Assembly: GCA_029858545.1 (NCBI GenBank)
Contig: JAOUFA010000222.1
Coordinates: 1-6,283, forward strand
DNA length: 6,283 bases
From: Betaproteobacteria bacterium
GTDB lineage: Bacteria > Pseudomonadota > Gammaproteobacteria > Burkholderiales > SG8-39
Direction of reading: 5' to 3'
Below, piece by piece: positions 1 to 6,221 of this stretch. Under the pieces are notes generated by a model, which saw only the letters and a list, made by a program, of their open reading frames with translations, had not been told where the DNA came from and ran no database searches. The translations under genes were made by a program, and so were the position numbers. Within the stretch, counting starts at the first letter, position 1; the number at the start of each line of letters is the position of its first letter.

Positions 1-256
1 AGTTCACCTCCACTTGCCGCGCCTCGGCGCACGAGGTGCGAACTTCGCGCTGCACCGCCTCGGCGATGACATCGCCGAGCGGGCAGGCGCTCGAGGTCAT
101 GGTCATTTCGATGCTAACCCTGCCGGGGCCGCAGGCTACGCGATAGACGAGACCGAGATCAACCACGTTTTCTCCGGCCTCGGGATCGTCGACCTTGCGC
201 AACGCCTCCCACACCACGGCTTCATCGGGCACGCCGAATGGTGCGCTCGCAGTCAT
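1..256 (-). CDS. MIP18/DUF59-family metal-sulfur cluster assembly protein (partial, C-terminus beyond window)
   Basis: This gene was read by reverse-complementing the left edge. An ATG at 256-254 opens 85 codons that run off the window without a stop, so the C-terminus is missing. The product begins MTASAPFGVPDEAVVWEAL. It shows the DUF59/MIP18 (SufT/PaaD-like) signature: a KVDDPE segment near residues 21-26, VVDLGLVY near 31-38, and a beta-strand MTMTSSACPLGD with the conserved cysteine at about residue 58, followed by a predicted helix. Family members help mature or deliver Fe-S clusters in the cytoplasm, and the conserved cysteine is thought to be central. A GAGGG Shine-Dalgarno lies 7 bases before the ATG, which supports this start. 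The gene is divergent from chaC. Some proteobacterial members carry a fused C-terminal domain, which cannot be judged here. The family call is strong; the specific role (SufT-like or PaaD-like) is open. Confidence 0.88.
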   Translation of the reverse strand, partial: MTASAPFGVPDEAVVWEALRKVDDPEAGENVVDLGLVYRVACGPGRVSIEMTMTSSACPLGDVIAEAVQREVRTSCAEARQVEVN

Positions 257-263
257 CGGGAGA

Positions 264-268
264 CCCTC
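264..268 (-). promoter_or_regulatory. Ribosome binding site of the MIP18-family gene
   Basis: The minus strand reads GAGGG, then 7 bases, then the ATG at 256-254. Motif and spacing are close to ideal. This fixes the start of the truncated gene, whose ATG is also the first in-frame one before the conserved domain. Confidence 0.7.
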
Positions 269-543
269 GGAACATCGGCTGTCGTTGGCTGGATGCGGCT
301 GGACTGGTTCCGTTCGCCCTCGATACGCGCGGCCACCGGTCGGCCGTGAATGCGGGTTCGCGCCACGCTCCGCGGGTTCTCCGCGCCTGCCAAGCGGCGG
401 GTGAATACCCTCGGTGTGGCGCAAAAGACGGGCAGCGTACCGGATAGCGCGGCATACGCAAGGATCATGGTTTTCATTCGGCGATGGGGCTGCCCAGGGA
501 GTATACGCGGACGCCCGGACAAGGTATCGGTCGGGAAGATGCC

Positions 544-549
544 TATAAT
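544..549 (+). promoter_or_regulatory. Putative -10 box of the chaC promoter
   Basis: A perfect TATAAT hexamer ends 17 bases before the chaC ATG. Transcription would then start near 555-557, leaving a leader of only about 10 bases. No convincing -35 hexamer is present at 16-18 bases; the best is CGGACA at 516-521, which is 22 bases away and too far. The call rests on the -10 match and its position only. Confidence 0.45.
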
Positions 550-566
550 TCTCCGCGAATTACGCC

Positions 567-1178
567 ATGACAAAGAATCTTTTGCGCAACGCGCGAGGTC
601 CCGCGGATATTCTTTCAACGTTGCCGCCCGGCGACCTGTGGGTGTTCGCCTACGGCTCGCTCATGTGGTCGCCCGGTTTTCGCTATCTCGAGAGCACGGC
701 CGGTTTACTCCATGGCTATCGTCGGTCATTGTGCATCTTGTCGTTGCGCCATCGGGGCACTCGGGAGCGCCCCGGACTGGTGCTGGGACTGGAGCGAGGC
801 GGCTCATGTCGCGGAATCGCGTTTCGCGTCTCCCGCCGCGCCGCGCCAGGCGTTCTCGCTGCGCTCTGGCGGCGTGAAATGGGCGGCCGCTCCTATACAC
901 CGCGTTTTGCCAAGGTGGCGCTACGGGAAGGCAGCCGGTCGCGCGTCGTACGCGCACTGGCATTCGTGGCCGATCTCTCCCATCCGCAGTACGCCCGGGG
1001 TCTCGAGCCGCGCGCCATCGCGGCGCTGGTGGCACAGGGCATCGGTGAACGCGGGACCTGCGTCGAATATCTCCACAATACGCTTGCGCACATGCGCGCA
1101 CTGGGATTGCAGGATCAACGGCTCGACTTCGTACTTGGCGCGGCGCGTTCGCTGCGCAAGCACACCGGCACAATCTGA
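567..1178 (+). CDS. chaC: ChaC-type glutathione-specific gamma-glutamylcyclotransferase
   Basis: The 203-residue product belongs to the ChaC family of cytosolic enzymes that split the gamma-glutamyl bond of glutathione, giving 5-oxoproline and Cys-Gly. The diagnostic VFAYGSLMW segment is at residues 26-34 and forms the substrate-binding loop of the cyclotransferase fold. The WRREM segment near 101-105 contains the likely catalytic glutamate (E104), followed by SYTPRF as in other ChaC proteins. A C-terminal segment near 160-183 (GERGTCVEYLHNTLAHMRALG) corresponds to the family's G-x-N-x-x-YL-x(n)-L-x-x-LG region. The length is in the usual range of roughly 180-230. The ATG at 567 is the only ATG before the active-site loop. 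No clear Shine-Dalgarno precedes it, in keeping with a short leader; a TTG at 582 is a weaker alternative start. The gene converges on the PatB-like gene with 5 bases between stops. Confidence 0.9.
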   Translation: MTKNLLRNARGPADILSTLPPGDLWVFAYGSLMWSPGFRYLESTAGLLHGYRRSLCILSLRHRGTRERPGLVLGLERGGSCRGIAFRVSRRAAPGVLAALWRREMGGRSYTPRFAKVALREGSRSRVVRALAFVADLSHPQYARGLEPRAIAALVAQGIGERGTCVEYLHNTLAHMRALGLQDQRLDFVLGAARSLRKHTGTI

Positions 1179-1191
1179 CCGGCTCAGCCGG
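1179..1191. repeat. Short perfect inverted repeat at the convergent chaC/patB junction
   Basis: The sequence CCGGCTCAGCCGG is a perfect inverted repeat with 6-base arms around one central base. It begins directly after the chaC TGA (1176-1178) and contains the stop codon of the opposing gene (TCA at 1184-1186, read as TGA). It is too short in loop and has no T-tract on either strand, so it is not a canonical intrinsic terminator. It could still form a small symmetric structure at the 3' ends of both transcripts. Confidence 0.4.
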
Positions 1192-2329
1192 CCGCACTTG
1201 CGGCGCGTGCCATGCGTTGCAGTGCTTCTTCAAGGATCCTGCGCTGGGTGCCGATGTTGAGGCGCACGAATCCGGGTGCACCAAACTGCGCACCGGGGGA
1301 GAGTGCGACGCCGTGAGCCAGAAAATGGGAGTCGGGATCGCGCAATGCGAGCCGCGAAACATCGATCCAGGCAAGATAGGTCGCCTGCATACGCGCCATC
1401 GTCATACCGCGTGTTGCGGCAACCATTGCCACCACCCTGTCGCGGTTGCCGCGCAGGTAATCGATCTGTGCTGCGAGCCAGGGCGTGCCGTCGCGATATG
1501 CAGCGAGTGCCGCGACATAGCCGAGCAGGGAAGGGTCGTGCACCGTTGCATGCAGCTCGGTCGAGAACCGCCGACGCAGGTGATCGTCCTCGATCACCGC
1601 CCACGCGCAACCGACGCCGGGAAGATTAAAACTCTTGTTGGGGGACATCAGCGTCACACATCGCCTGGAAATCTCGCGCGCAAGACTTGCGATCGGCACA
1701 TGGCTCGCCGCGGGATCGAGCACCAGGTCGGCATGAATTTCGTCCGAGCAAATTACGAGATCATGGTGCTCGGCGATACTCGCGATGCGCTCCAACTCCA
1801 CACGGGTATACACCGTCGCGCCGGGATTCTGTGGATTACACAACAGCAGGAGCCTCGAATTGCTGCGCAGTCTCGCGACCAGTTGCTCCTCATCGAGGAG
1901 CCAGCGACCCTCGCGAAGGACGAGCGCGACGGCGTCATATGCGCGCGGCGCGCGTTCTACGGCCCGCCGGAAATGCTGGTAGATCGGCTCCGGGAGGAGA
2001 ACATGTTCATCCGGAGCCGACAACTCGCGCACTGCCATGTGCAATCCAGGCACCACGCCGGGCAGGAAGACAATCCACTCCGGCTGGATACGCCAGCCGT
2101 AGAGCCGAAGCGCGCGGGCGGCGATCGCCTCGCGCAGCTCGCCAGGGGCGACGGTATACCCAAAGATGCCGTGTTCGACCCGCCGGCGCAAGGCATCGAT
2201 CACCGCTTCGGGCGCGCGAAAGTCGGTGTCGGCGACCCACAGCGGGATGATATCGCGCCCGGCAAGGCGCTCCCAGCGCAGGCTCCAGGTGCCGTGTCGG
2301 TCGATGGGCGCGTCGAAGTCAAAGGACAT
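1184..2329 (-). CDS. patB: MalY/PatB-family PLP-dependent cystathionine beta-lyase / aminotransferase
   Basis: The 381-residue product is a fold-type I PLP enzyme of the MalY/PatB group, which cleaves the C-S bond of cystathionine or cysteine S-conjugates to homocysteine or thiol, pyruvate and ammonia. The N-terminus has the family's WVADTDF (31-37) and FGYT (56-59) segments. The cofactor site shows NPQNPG (165-170), SDEIHADL (195-202) with the pyridine-nitrogen aspartate D196, and SPNKSFNLPG (229-238) with the Schiff-base lysine K232. FVRLNIG (354-360) holds the arginine that binds the substrate carboxylate (R356). All key residues are present and the length is typical (about 380-395). The start is supported by AAAGGGGG at 2342-2349, 12 bases before the ATG, which is slightly long. 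The gene lies 32 bases downstream of tyrS on the same strand, so co-transcription is likely. The exact substrate cannot be read from sequence, and the symbol denotes the family. Confidence 0.87.
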   Translation of the reverse strand: MSFDFDAPIDRHGTWSLRWERLAGRDIIPLWVADTDFRAPEAVIDALRRRVEHGIFGYTVAPGELREAIAARALRLYGWRIQPEWIVFLPGVVPGLHMAVRELSAPDEHVLLPEPIYQHFRRAVERAPRAYDAVALVLREGRWLLDEEQLVARLRSNSRLLLLCNPQNPGATVYTRVELERIASIAEHHDLVICSDEIHADLVLDPAASHVPIASLAREISRRCVTLMSPNKSFNLPGVGCAWAVIEDDHLRRRFSTELHATVHDPSLLGYVAALAAYRDGTPWLAAQIDYLRGNRDRVVAMVAATRGMTMARMQATYLAWIDVSRLALRDPDSHFLAHGVALSPGAQFGAPGFVRLNIGTQRRILEEALQRMARAASAAG

Positions 2330-2361
2330 GGATCGTGCGAGCCCCCTTTGCAGGGCGCGAG

Positions 2362-3561
2362 TCAGGAAAGCGTGACGCGCGCGAACTTGCGCTTGCCGAC
2401 CTGTGCAATCACGGTTGCCCCACGCGCCACCCTTGACGCCTTATCCTCGACTCGCGCGCCATCGAGTTTCACGCCGCCCTGCTCGATCATGCGCATCGCC
2501 TCGGCACCGCTTGGGACGAGCCCCGCCTGCCTGAGTAATTGCACAATCGTCAAACTGCCCTCGGGGGCCAGAAGCGTCACTTCCGGCATTTCGTCGGGCA
2601 GTACTCCATGACGGAAGCGCTGCTCGAATTCGCGCTCGGCGGTGTCGGCGGCCTGGGCGCCATGAAAGCGCGCAACGATCTCCTTCGCAAAGATCACCTT
2701 GATGTCGCGCGGGTTGCGGCCCGCCTGGACTTCATCGCGCCACTTGCGCACCGCGGTCTCGGTCTCGAAGGAAAGCAGTTCGATATAACGCCACATCAAG
2801 AGATCCGAAATCGACATCAGTTTTCCGTAGATCTCCCCAGGGGCCTCCGCAATCCCGACGTAGTTGCCGAGTGATTTGGACATCTTGTTGACGCCATCCA
2901 ATCCCTCGAGCAAAGGCATCGTCAGAATGCACTGCGGCTCCTGGCCATAGTCCTTTTGCAATTCCCGTCCGACGAGCAGGTTGAATTTCTGATCCGTTCC
3001 GCCCAGCTCCACGTCGGTCTTCATCGCCACCGAATCGTAGCCCTGCATCAGCGGATAGAGAAATTCGTGGATCGCAATCGGTTGGTTGGTGCGCAAACGC
3101 TTGCCGAAGTCGTCTCGCTCCAGCATGCGTGCCACCGTGTAGCGCGAGGCGAGCCGGATCATGCCCTCTGCGCCGAGCTTGTCGGACCACTCCGAGTTGA
3201 ACAGCACCACCGTCCGGTCCGGATCGAGTATCTTGAATGCCTGCGCGCGATAGGTACTCGCGTTTTGCTCGATCTGCTCGCGCGACAAAGGCGGTCGGGT
3301 CTGGTTCTTGCCTGTCGGGTCCCCGATCATCCCGGTGAAGTCGCCGATCAGGAACTGGATCTCGTGGCCCAGGTCTTGGAAATGGCGCAGTTTGTTGATC
3401 ACCACGGTGTGACCGAGGTGCAGGTCGGGCGCAGTGGGATCGAGTCCGAGTTTGATGCGCAGCTTGCGGCCCGAGGCAAGCTTGCGTGCAAGCTCCTCTT
3501 CGACCAGTAGTTCGTCGCTGCCGCGCTTGATCAACTGGAGAGCTTCGTTTACTGGAACCAT
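2362..3561 (-). CDS. tyrS: Tyrosyl-tRNA synthetase (KMSKS / type 2 form)
   Basis: The 399-residue product is a complete class I tyrosyl-tRNA synthetase, which activates tyrosine with ATP and charges tRNA-Tyr in the cytoplasm. The Rossmann core starts with LGLDPTAPDLHLGHT; its HLGH (48-51) is the HIGH signature. The tyrosine pocket region includes GGTDQKFNLLVGRE (187-200), and VNKMSKSLGNYVG (224-236) holds the KMSKS loop. The C-terminal part from about 337 onward is an S4-type RNA-binding domain (LLRQAGLVPSGAEAMRMI, then GGVKLDGARV). A true KMSKS motif, rather than the KFGKT seen in E. coli TyrS, places it in the second bacterial TyrRS type (TyrZ-like). The ATG at 3561 starts the family-typical N-terminus; its Shine-Dalgarno is weak. 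The gene is divergent from the M23 peptidase, with 164 bases between start codons, and leads into the PatB-like gene. Confidence 0.96.
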   Translation of the reverse strand: MVPVNEALQLIKRGSDELLVEEELARKLASGRKLRIKLGLDPTAPDLHLGHTVVINKLRHFQDLGHEIQFLIGDFTGMIGDPTGKNQTRPPLSREQIEQNASTYRAQAFKILDPDRTVVLFNSEWSDKLGAEGMIRLASRYTVARMLERDDFGKRLRTNQPIAIHEFLYPLMQGYDSVAMKTDVELGGTDQKFNLLVGRELQKDYGQEPQCILTMPLLEGLDGVNKMSKSLGNYVGIAEAPGEIYGKLMSISDLLMWRYIELLSFETETAVRKWRDEVQAGRNPRDIKVIFAKEIVARFHGAQAADTAEREFEQRFRHGVLPDEMPEVTLLAPEGSLTIVQLLRQAGLVPSGAEAMRMIEQGGVKLDGARVEDKASRVARGATVIAQVGKRKFARVTLS

Positions 3562-3640
3562 GCTGTGTAGTGCGTCAGTTTCTTGATTCTTGAATACCCG
3601 ATATCGCGTAGCCCGACCCGCCGGGGGGTTCGGGAAAGTT

Positions 3641-3649
3641 TGCTACACT
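3641..3649 (+). promoter_or_regulatory. Putative extended -10 promoter for the M23 peptidase gene
   Basis: The nonamer TGCTACACT matches the extended -10 pattern TGnTAnAnT, with the hexamer TACACT at 3644-3649. No good -35 box lies 16-18 bases upstream, where the sequence is GC-rich, and extended -10 promoters can work without one. Initiation would be near 3656 and would give a leader of about 70 bases containing the hairpin and the mini-ORF. Confidence 0.45.
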
Positions 3650-3672
3650 GCCCTCACTTCCTGCCCTCTGAA

Positions 3673-3696
3673 AATTCCGCGACGCCTCGCGGAGTT
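3673..3696 (+). promoter_or_regulatory. Stable hairpin in the M23 peptidase leader
   Basis: TCCGCGA (3676-3682) and TCGCGGA (3687-3693) pair perfectly around the tetraloop CGCC. A T-G wobble and two A-T pairs extend the stem to about 10 base pairs. The right arm includes GGAG (3691-3694), the best Shine-Dalgarno match in the leader, so folding could hide it. There is no T-run after the stem on the plus strand, so it is not an intrinsic terminator for this leader. Confidence 0.55.
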
Positions 3697-3705
3697 GGGG
3701 CGAGG

Positions 3706-3729
3706 ATGATAGCCGACTTTGCATCGTGA
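3706..3729 (+). CDS. Putative 7-codon leader mini-ORF overlapping the M23 peptidase start
   Basis: An ATG at 3706 opens a reading frame encoding MIADFAS and ends with TGA at 3727-3729. That stop overlaps the GTG start of the M23 gene (GTGA at 3726-3729). Purine-rich GGGGCGAGG lies directly before the ATG and GGAG lies 11 bases before it, whereas the GTG has no Shine-Dalgarno at normal distance. Translation of the mini-ORF followed by reinitiation at the GTG is a reasonable inference. With so few codons, chance cannot be excluded, and there is no protein-level evidence. Confidence 0.35.
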   Translation: MIADFAS

Positions 3730-5018
3730 CCCCAAGAACGCCGCAACTGTTCCGAGTCCAGCACCTGCGCCTAGCGGCTTTCTCTCTGCTCGTGGCTTCA
3801 GGCATTGTGGCAGCTTTCGCCACAATCCTGCCGCAACCGGAGTTTCGCTTGGCGGGTGTCGCCCCGGTAATCGAGCAATTGCCAATCCAGTTTCCGGAGC
3901 GCATTTTGAGCGCTCCGACGAGCTATTTCAGCGTAGAGCGCTATGCCCGGGAGGACACGCATGCCGACTTGATGGCTCGCCTGGGGATCGGCAAAGACGA
4001 TGCGCTGCACGTGCTGCGCATGCGGGCATTGCGCCATCTGCGCCCGGGTTTCGACGTGGAGGCGGAAGTAGCGGGATCCGGACGACTTCTGCGCTTGGAG
4101 TATTCATCGGGTCGCGACACGCGGATTGCGGTGGCTCGGGAAGGTGACGCGCTGAACCTAAGCGAACAGCGCGCCGTACTGCGTGGTTATACGGTGATGC
4201 GGTCCGGCATGATTCGCAGTTCGCTGTTCGCAGCGGCGGACGCCGGAGGCATTCCCGAAAGCGTGGCAATGCAACTCGCCGATATTTTCGGAGGGGATGT
4301 CGATTTTCATCGTGACCTGCGCAAAGGCGATCACTTTTCGGTCGTCTACGAACTGCTTTATCGCGATGGGCAAGCGGCGCGCGCAGGCCGCGTCATCGCC
4401 GCGGAATTCGTTAATCAGGGGCGCAGGTTGCGCGCCGTCTATTATCCCGGGCCCGACGCCGGGCGCTCGAAGAGCGCGGGATATTATGGTCCGGACGGCA
4501 AGAATCTGCGCAAGGCGTTCCTGCGCTCACCACTCGAATTTTCGCGCATTACGTCGGGTTTCGGTTTGCGCAGACATCCGCTCTTTTCCAACTGGCGCGC
4601 CCATACCGGAGTGGACTACGGTGCACCCATCGGGACGCGGGTACGCGCGACAAGCGACGGCATCGTCGAATTTGTCGGCATCAAGGGGGGCTACGGGAAA
4701 GCCGTCATCCTGCGTCACGCGGGGCGCTACTCGACCGTCTACGCTCACCTGAGCGGAATCGCGCCGGGGTTGCAACGAGGCCTGCGTGTAACACAAGGGG
4801 AGGTCATCGGCAAGGTCGGCCAGAGCGGCTGGGCAACAGGGCCTCACCTGCATTACGAATTTCGCGTCGGCGGTCAGGCGCGTAACCCTCTTTCGATAAC
4901 ACTACCGGCGGCGAATCCTTTACCGGCGCAGGAGGTCGAGTTTTTTCGGCGTCATGCCGGGCCGATTCTTGCCCAACTTGATTTGCTTGCCGGGAGCAAC
5001 CTGGCCTTGCTGGAATGA
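3726..5018 (+). CDS. Membrane-anchored M23 (LytM/MepM-like) peptidoglycan endopeptidase
   Basis: The 430-residue product is a zinc metallopeptidase of family M23 that would cut peptide cross-links of peptidoglycan in the periplasm. Residues 1-15 are basic, and a hydrophobic segment at about 16-36 (LAAFSLLVASGIVAAFATIL) acts as an uncleaved anchor or signal. Residues 65-200 form a LysM/OapA-like and helical regulatory region (GYTVMRSGMIRSSLFAAA, then FHRDLRKGDHFSVVYE), as in MepM relatives. The catalytic domain spans about 266-390: HTGVDYG supplies zinc ligands H293 and D297, YAHL supplies H341, and HLHYEF supplies H374 and H376. All active-site residues are present, so an enzymatically dead LytM factor is unlikely. 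The GTG start at 3726 is chosen because it precedes the basic and hydrophobic N-terminus; the frame is open back to 3672 without a better start. The gene is followed by anmK after 27 bases, suggesting an operon for wall turnover. Confidence 0.92.
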   Translation: MTPRTPQLFRVQHLRLAAFSLLVASGIVAAFATILPQPEFRLAGVAPVIEQLPIQFPERILSAPTSYFSVERYAREDTHADLMARLGIGKDDALHVLRMRALRHLRPGFDVEAEVAGSGRLLRLEYSSGRDTRIAVAREGDALNLSEQRAVLRGYTVMRSGMIRSSLFAAADAGGIPESVAMQLADIFGGDVDFHRDLRKGDHFSVVYELLYRDGQAARAGRVIAAEFVNQGRRLRAVYYPGPDAGRSKSAGYYGPDGKNLRKAFLRSPLEFSRITSGFGLRRHPLFSNWRAHTGVDYGAPIGTRVRATSDGIVEFVGIKGGYGKAVILRHAGRYSTVYAHLSGIAPGLQRGLRVTQGEVIGKVGQSGWATGPHLHYEFRVGGQARNPLSITLPAANPLPAQEVEFFRRHAGPILAQLDLLAGSNLALLE

Positions 5019-5045
5019 GCCTTGCAAACAAATCGCTCGGCGACG

Positions 5046-6143
5046 ATGCACGAGCGTAACCTGTATGTCGGCCTGATGTCCGGGACCAGCCTGGACGGGG
5101 TCGACGCGGTTCTGGTTGATTTGGGCGCGCATCCGCTGCAGGTGCTTGGCGCGGTGCACCACCCCTTCGATAGGTCATTGCGCGAATCATTGCTGGCGCT
5201 GAACGTCCCTGGATCCAACGAGGTAGACCGGGTAGCGCGGCTCGGTAACGAACTCGCGCGGCGCTATGCGACAGCGGTTCTCGAGGTCTTGCGGCACGCT
5301 GGCCTTGGCGCGAGCGCGGTCATGGCGGTCGGCTGCCATGGTCAGACGATTCGTCATCGACCGGATCTTGGGTACACCATACAAATCGGCAATCCGGCGC
5401 TGCTCGCGGAACTTTGCGGAATTCGCGTGGTAGCGGATTTGCGCAGCCGCGATGTGGCTGCGGGCGGGCAGGGAGCGCCGCTGGTTCCTGCGTTTCACGC
5501 CGAGGTATTTGCGTACCGCGACGAAGATCGCGCGGTGCTCAATCTTGGCGGTATCGCGAATCTGACGTCGCTGCCGCGCCGCGGAGGCGTTTCAGGATTC
5601 GACTGCGGACCAGGCAATTGCCTGCTGGACCTCTGGACCCTGCGCCATCTCGGCAAGCCGTTCGACGATGGCGGACAATGGGCTAAGGGAGGGCGCCCGA
5701 TCCCCGACCTTCTCAAGCGCCTGCTCGATGAACCGTACTTTCACGCCAACCCACCCAAGAGCACGGGACGGGATCTGTTCAACGCGACCTGGCTCGATGC
5801 ACGACTCACACCGGGTTATGACCCGCAGGCTGTACAAGCAACACTGCTGGAACTGACCGCGAGGGCGATCGCCGATTCCTGCGTACGCCACTGCGGCCGA
5901 ATAGACCGGCTCATCGTATGCGGGGGCGGCGCACACAATGCGCCGCTGCTGAAGCGCACCGCCGAGTTGCTGGCGCCGGCAACCGTCGAGACCAGCGATC
6001 ATCGCGGGCTAGACCCACAGTTCGTGGAAGCGGCGGCATTCGCATGGTTCGCAAAGTGCACAATCGAAGGCAAGGCCATCGACCTGAGTGCAGTCACCGG
6101 CTCAAGAGGACCGCGGATCCTGGGCGCCGTGTATCCGGCGTAG
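5046..6143 (+). CDS. anmK: Anhydro-N-acetylmuramic acid kinase
   Basis: The 365-residue product phosphorylates and opens 1,6-anhydro-MurNAc to MurNAc-6-phosphate with ATP, a cytoplasmic step of peptidoglycan recycling. The ATPase-fold motifs appear in order: GLMSGTSLDGVD (9-20, phosphate loop), GCHGQTIRHRP (96-106), GGQGAPLVPAFH (140-151), LNLGGIANLT (165-174), GFDCGPGN (184-191) with the likely catalytic aspartate D186, PKSTGRDLFN (237-246), CGGGAHN (292-298), and FVEAAAFAW near 327-335 with the family's conserved glutamate. Length matches the family (about 365-370). I chose the ATG at 5046, which places MHERNLYVGLMSGT at the family-typical N-terminus. An in-frame TTG at 5022 would add 8 residues and has a slightly better purine-rich sequence upstream. 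The gene follows the M23 peptidase by 27 bases, pairing wall cleavage with recycling, and converges on erpA. Confidence 0.95.
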   Translation: MHERNLYVGLMSGTSLDGVDAVLVDLGAHPLQVLGAVHHPFDRSLRESLLALNVPGSNEVDRVARLGNELARRYATAVLEVLRHAGLGASAVMAVGCHGQTIRHRPDLGYTIQIGNPALLAELCGIRVVADLRSRDVAAGGQGAPLVPAFHAEVFAYRDEDRAVLNLGGIANLTSLPRRGGVSGFDCGPGNCLLDLWTLRHLGKPFDDGGQWAKGGRPIPDLLKRLLDEPYFHANPPKSTGRDLFNATWLDARLTPGYDPQAVQATLLELTARAIADSCVRHCGRIDRLIVCGGGAHNAPLLKRTAELLAPATVETSDHRGLDPQFVEAAAFAWFAKCTIEGKAIDLSAVTGSRGPRILGAVYPA

Positions 6144-6183
6144 CGGCAATCCAGGCTGCGAAGACCGGTTGCGCAAACAAAGA

Positions 6184-6200
6184 GGGGGCACGCAGCCCCC
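6184..6200 (-). terminator. Intrinsic terminator of erpA (possibly shared with anmK)
   Basis: GGGGGC (6184-6189) and GCCCCC (6195-6200) form a perfect 6-bp GC stem around the loop ACGCA. Read on the minus strand, the stem is followed by TCTTTGTTTG, an adequate U-rich tail, and it lies 21 bases past the erpA stop. On the plus strand no T-tract follows (GACCCTATA), so it would end anmK transcription only weakly. Confidence 0.7.
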
Positions 6201-6221
6201 GACCCTATACCAAACTTCCGC

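Larger units (their letters stand above)
257..566. other. Divergent intergenic region between the MIP18-family gene and chaC
   Basis: About 310 bases separate the two divergent start codons. Both strands are open in several frames, as expected at this GC content, but no product is recognisable. On the plus strand a TATAAT lies at 544-549, close to chaC. On the minus strand a TATACT-like hexamer (500-505) could serve the MIP18-family gene through a leader of more than 200 bases, but no good -35 element sits at the right distance. No tRNA, terminator or repeat family was seen. Confidence 0.5.
3562..3725. promoter_or_regulatory. Divergent tyrS / M23-peptidase intergenic regulatory region
   Basis: These 164 bases must carry promoters for both directions. 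Toward the peptidase there is an extended -10 box, a strong hairpin and a mini-ORF, described separately. Toward tyrS I see no hexamer pair good enough to name; TATTCA-like sequence near 3591-3596 is weak. There is no T-box or other recognisable aminoacyl-tRNA-sensing leader in front of tyrS. Confidence 0.5.

Noticed and set aside
350..877. Plus-strand open frame of 175 codons overlapping the start of chaC
   Set aside because: It is arginine-rich, without motifs, and conflicts with the clear chaC frame.
661..1374. Minus-strand open frame of 237 codons across chaC and the patB 3' end
   Set aside because: It is antisense to two well-supported genes, has low-complexity Arg/Ala/Pro/Cys composition, and shows no domain.
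1217..2611. Long plus-strand open frame of 464 codons antisense to patB and the tyrS 3' end
   Set aside because: Both minus-strand genes have complete, motif-rich products. The antisense frame has no recognisable domain and is a GC-driven shadow.
3476..3494. Inverted repeat around GCAAGCTTGC inside tyrS
   Set aside because: It lies fully within conserved tyrS coding sequence (ELARKLASGRK region) and is explained by codon choice; there is no T-tract or regulatory context.
3719..4147. TTG-started 142-codon frame overlapping the M23 gene start
   Set aside because: It is out of frame with the M23 peptidase, has no motif, and the M23 frame explains the region.
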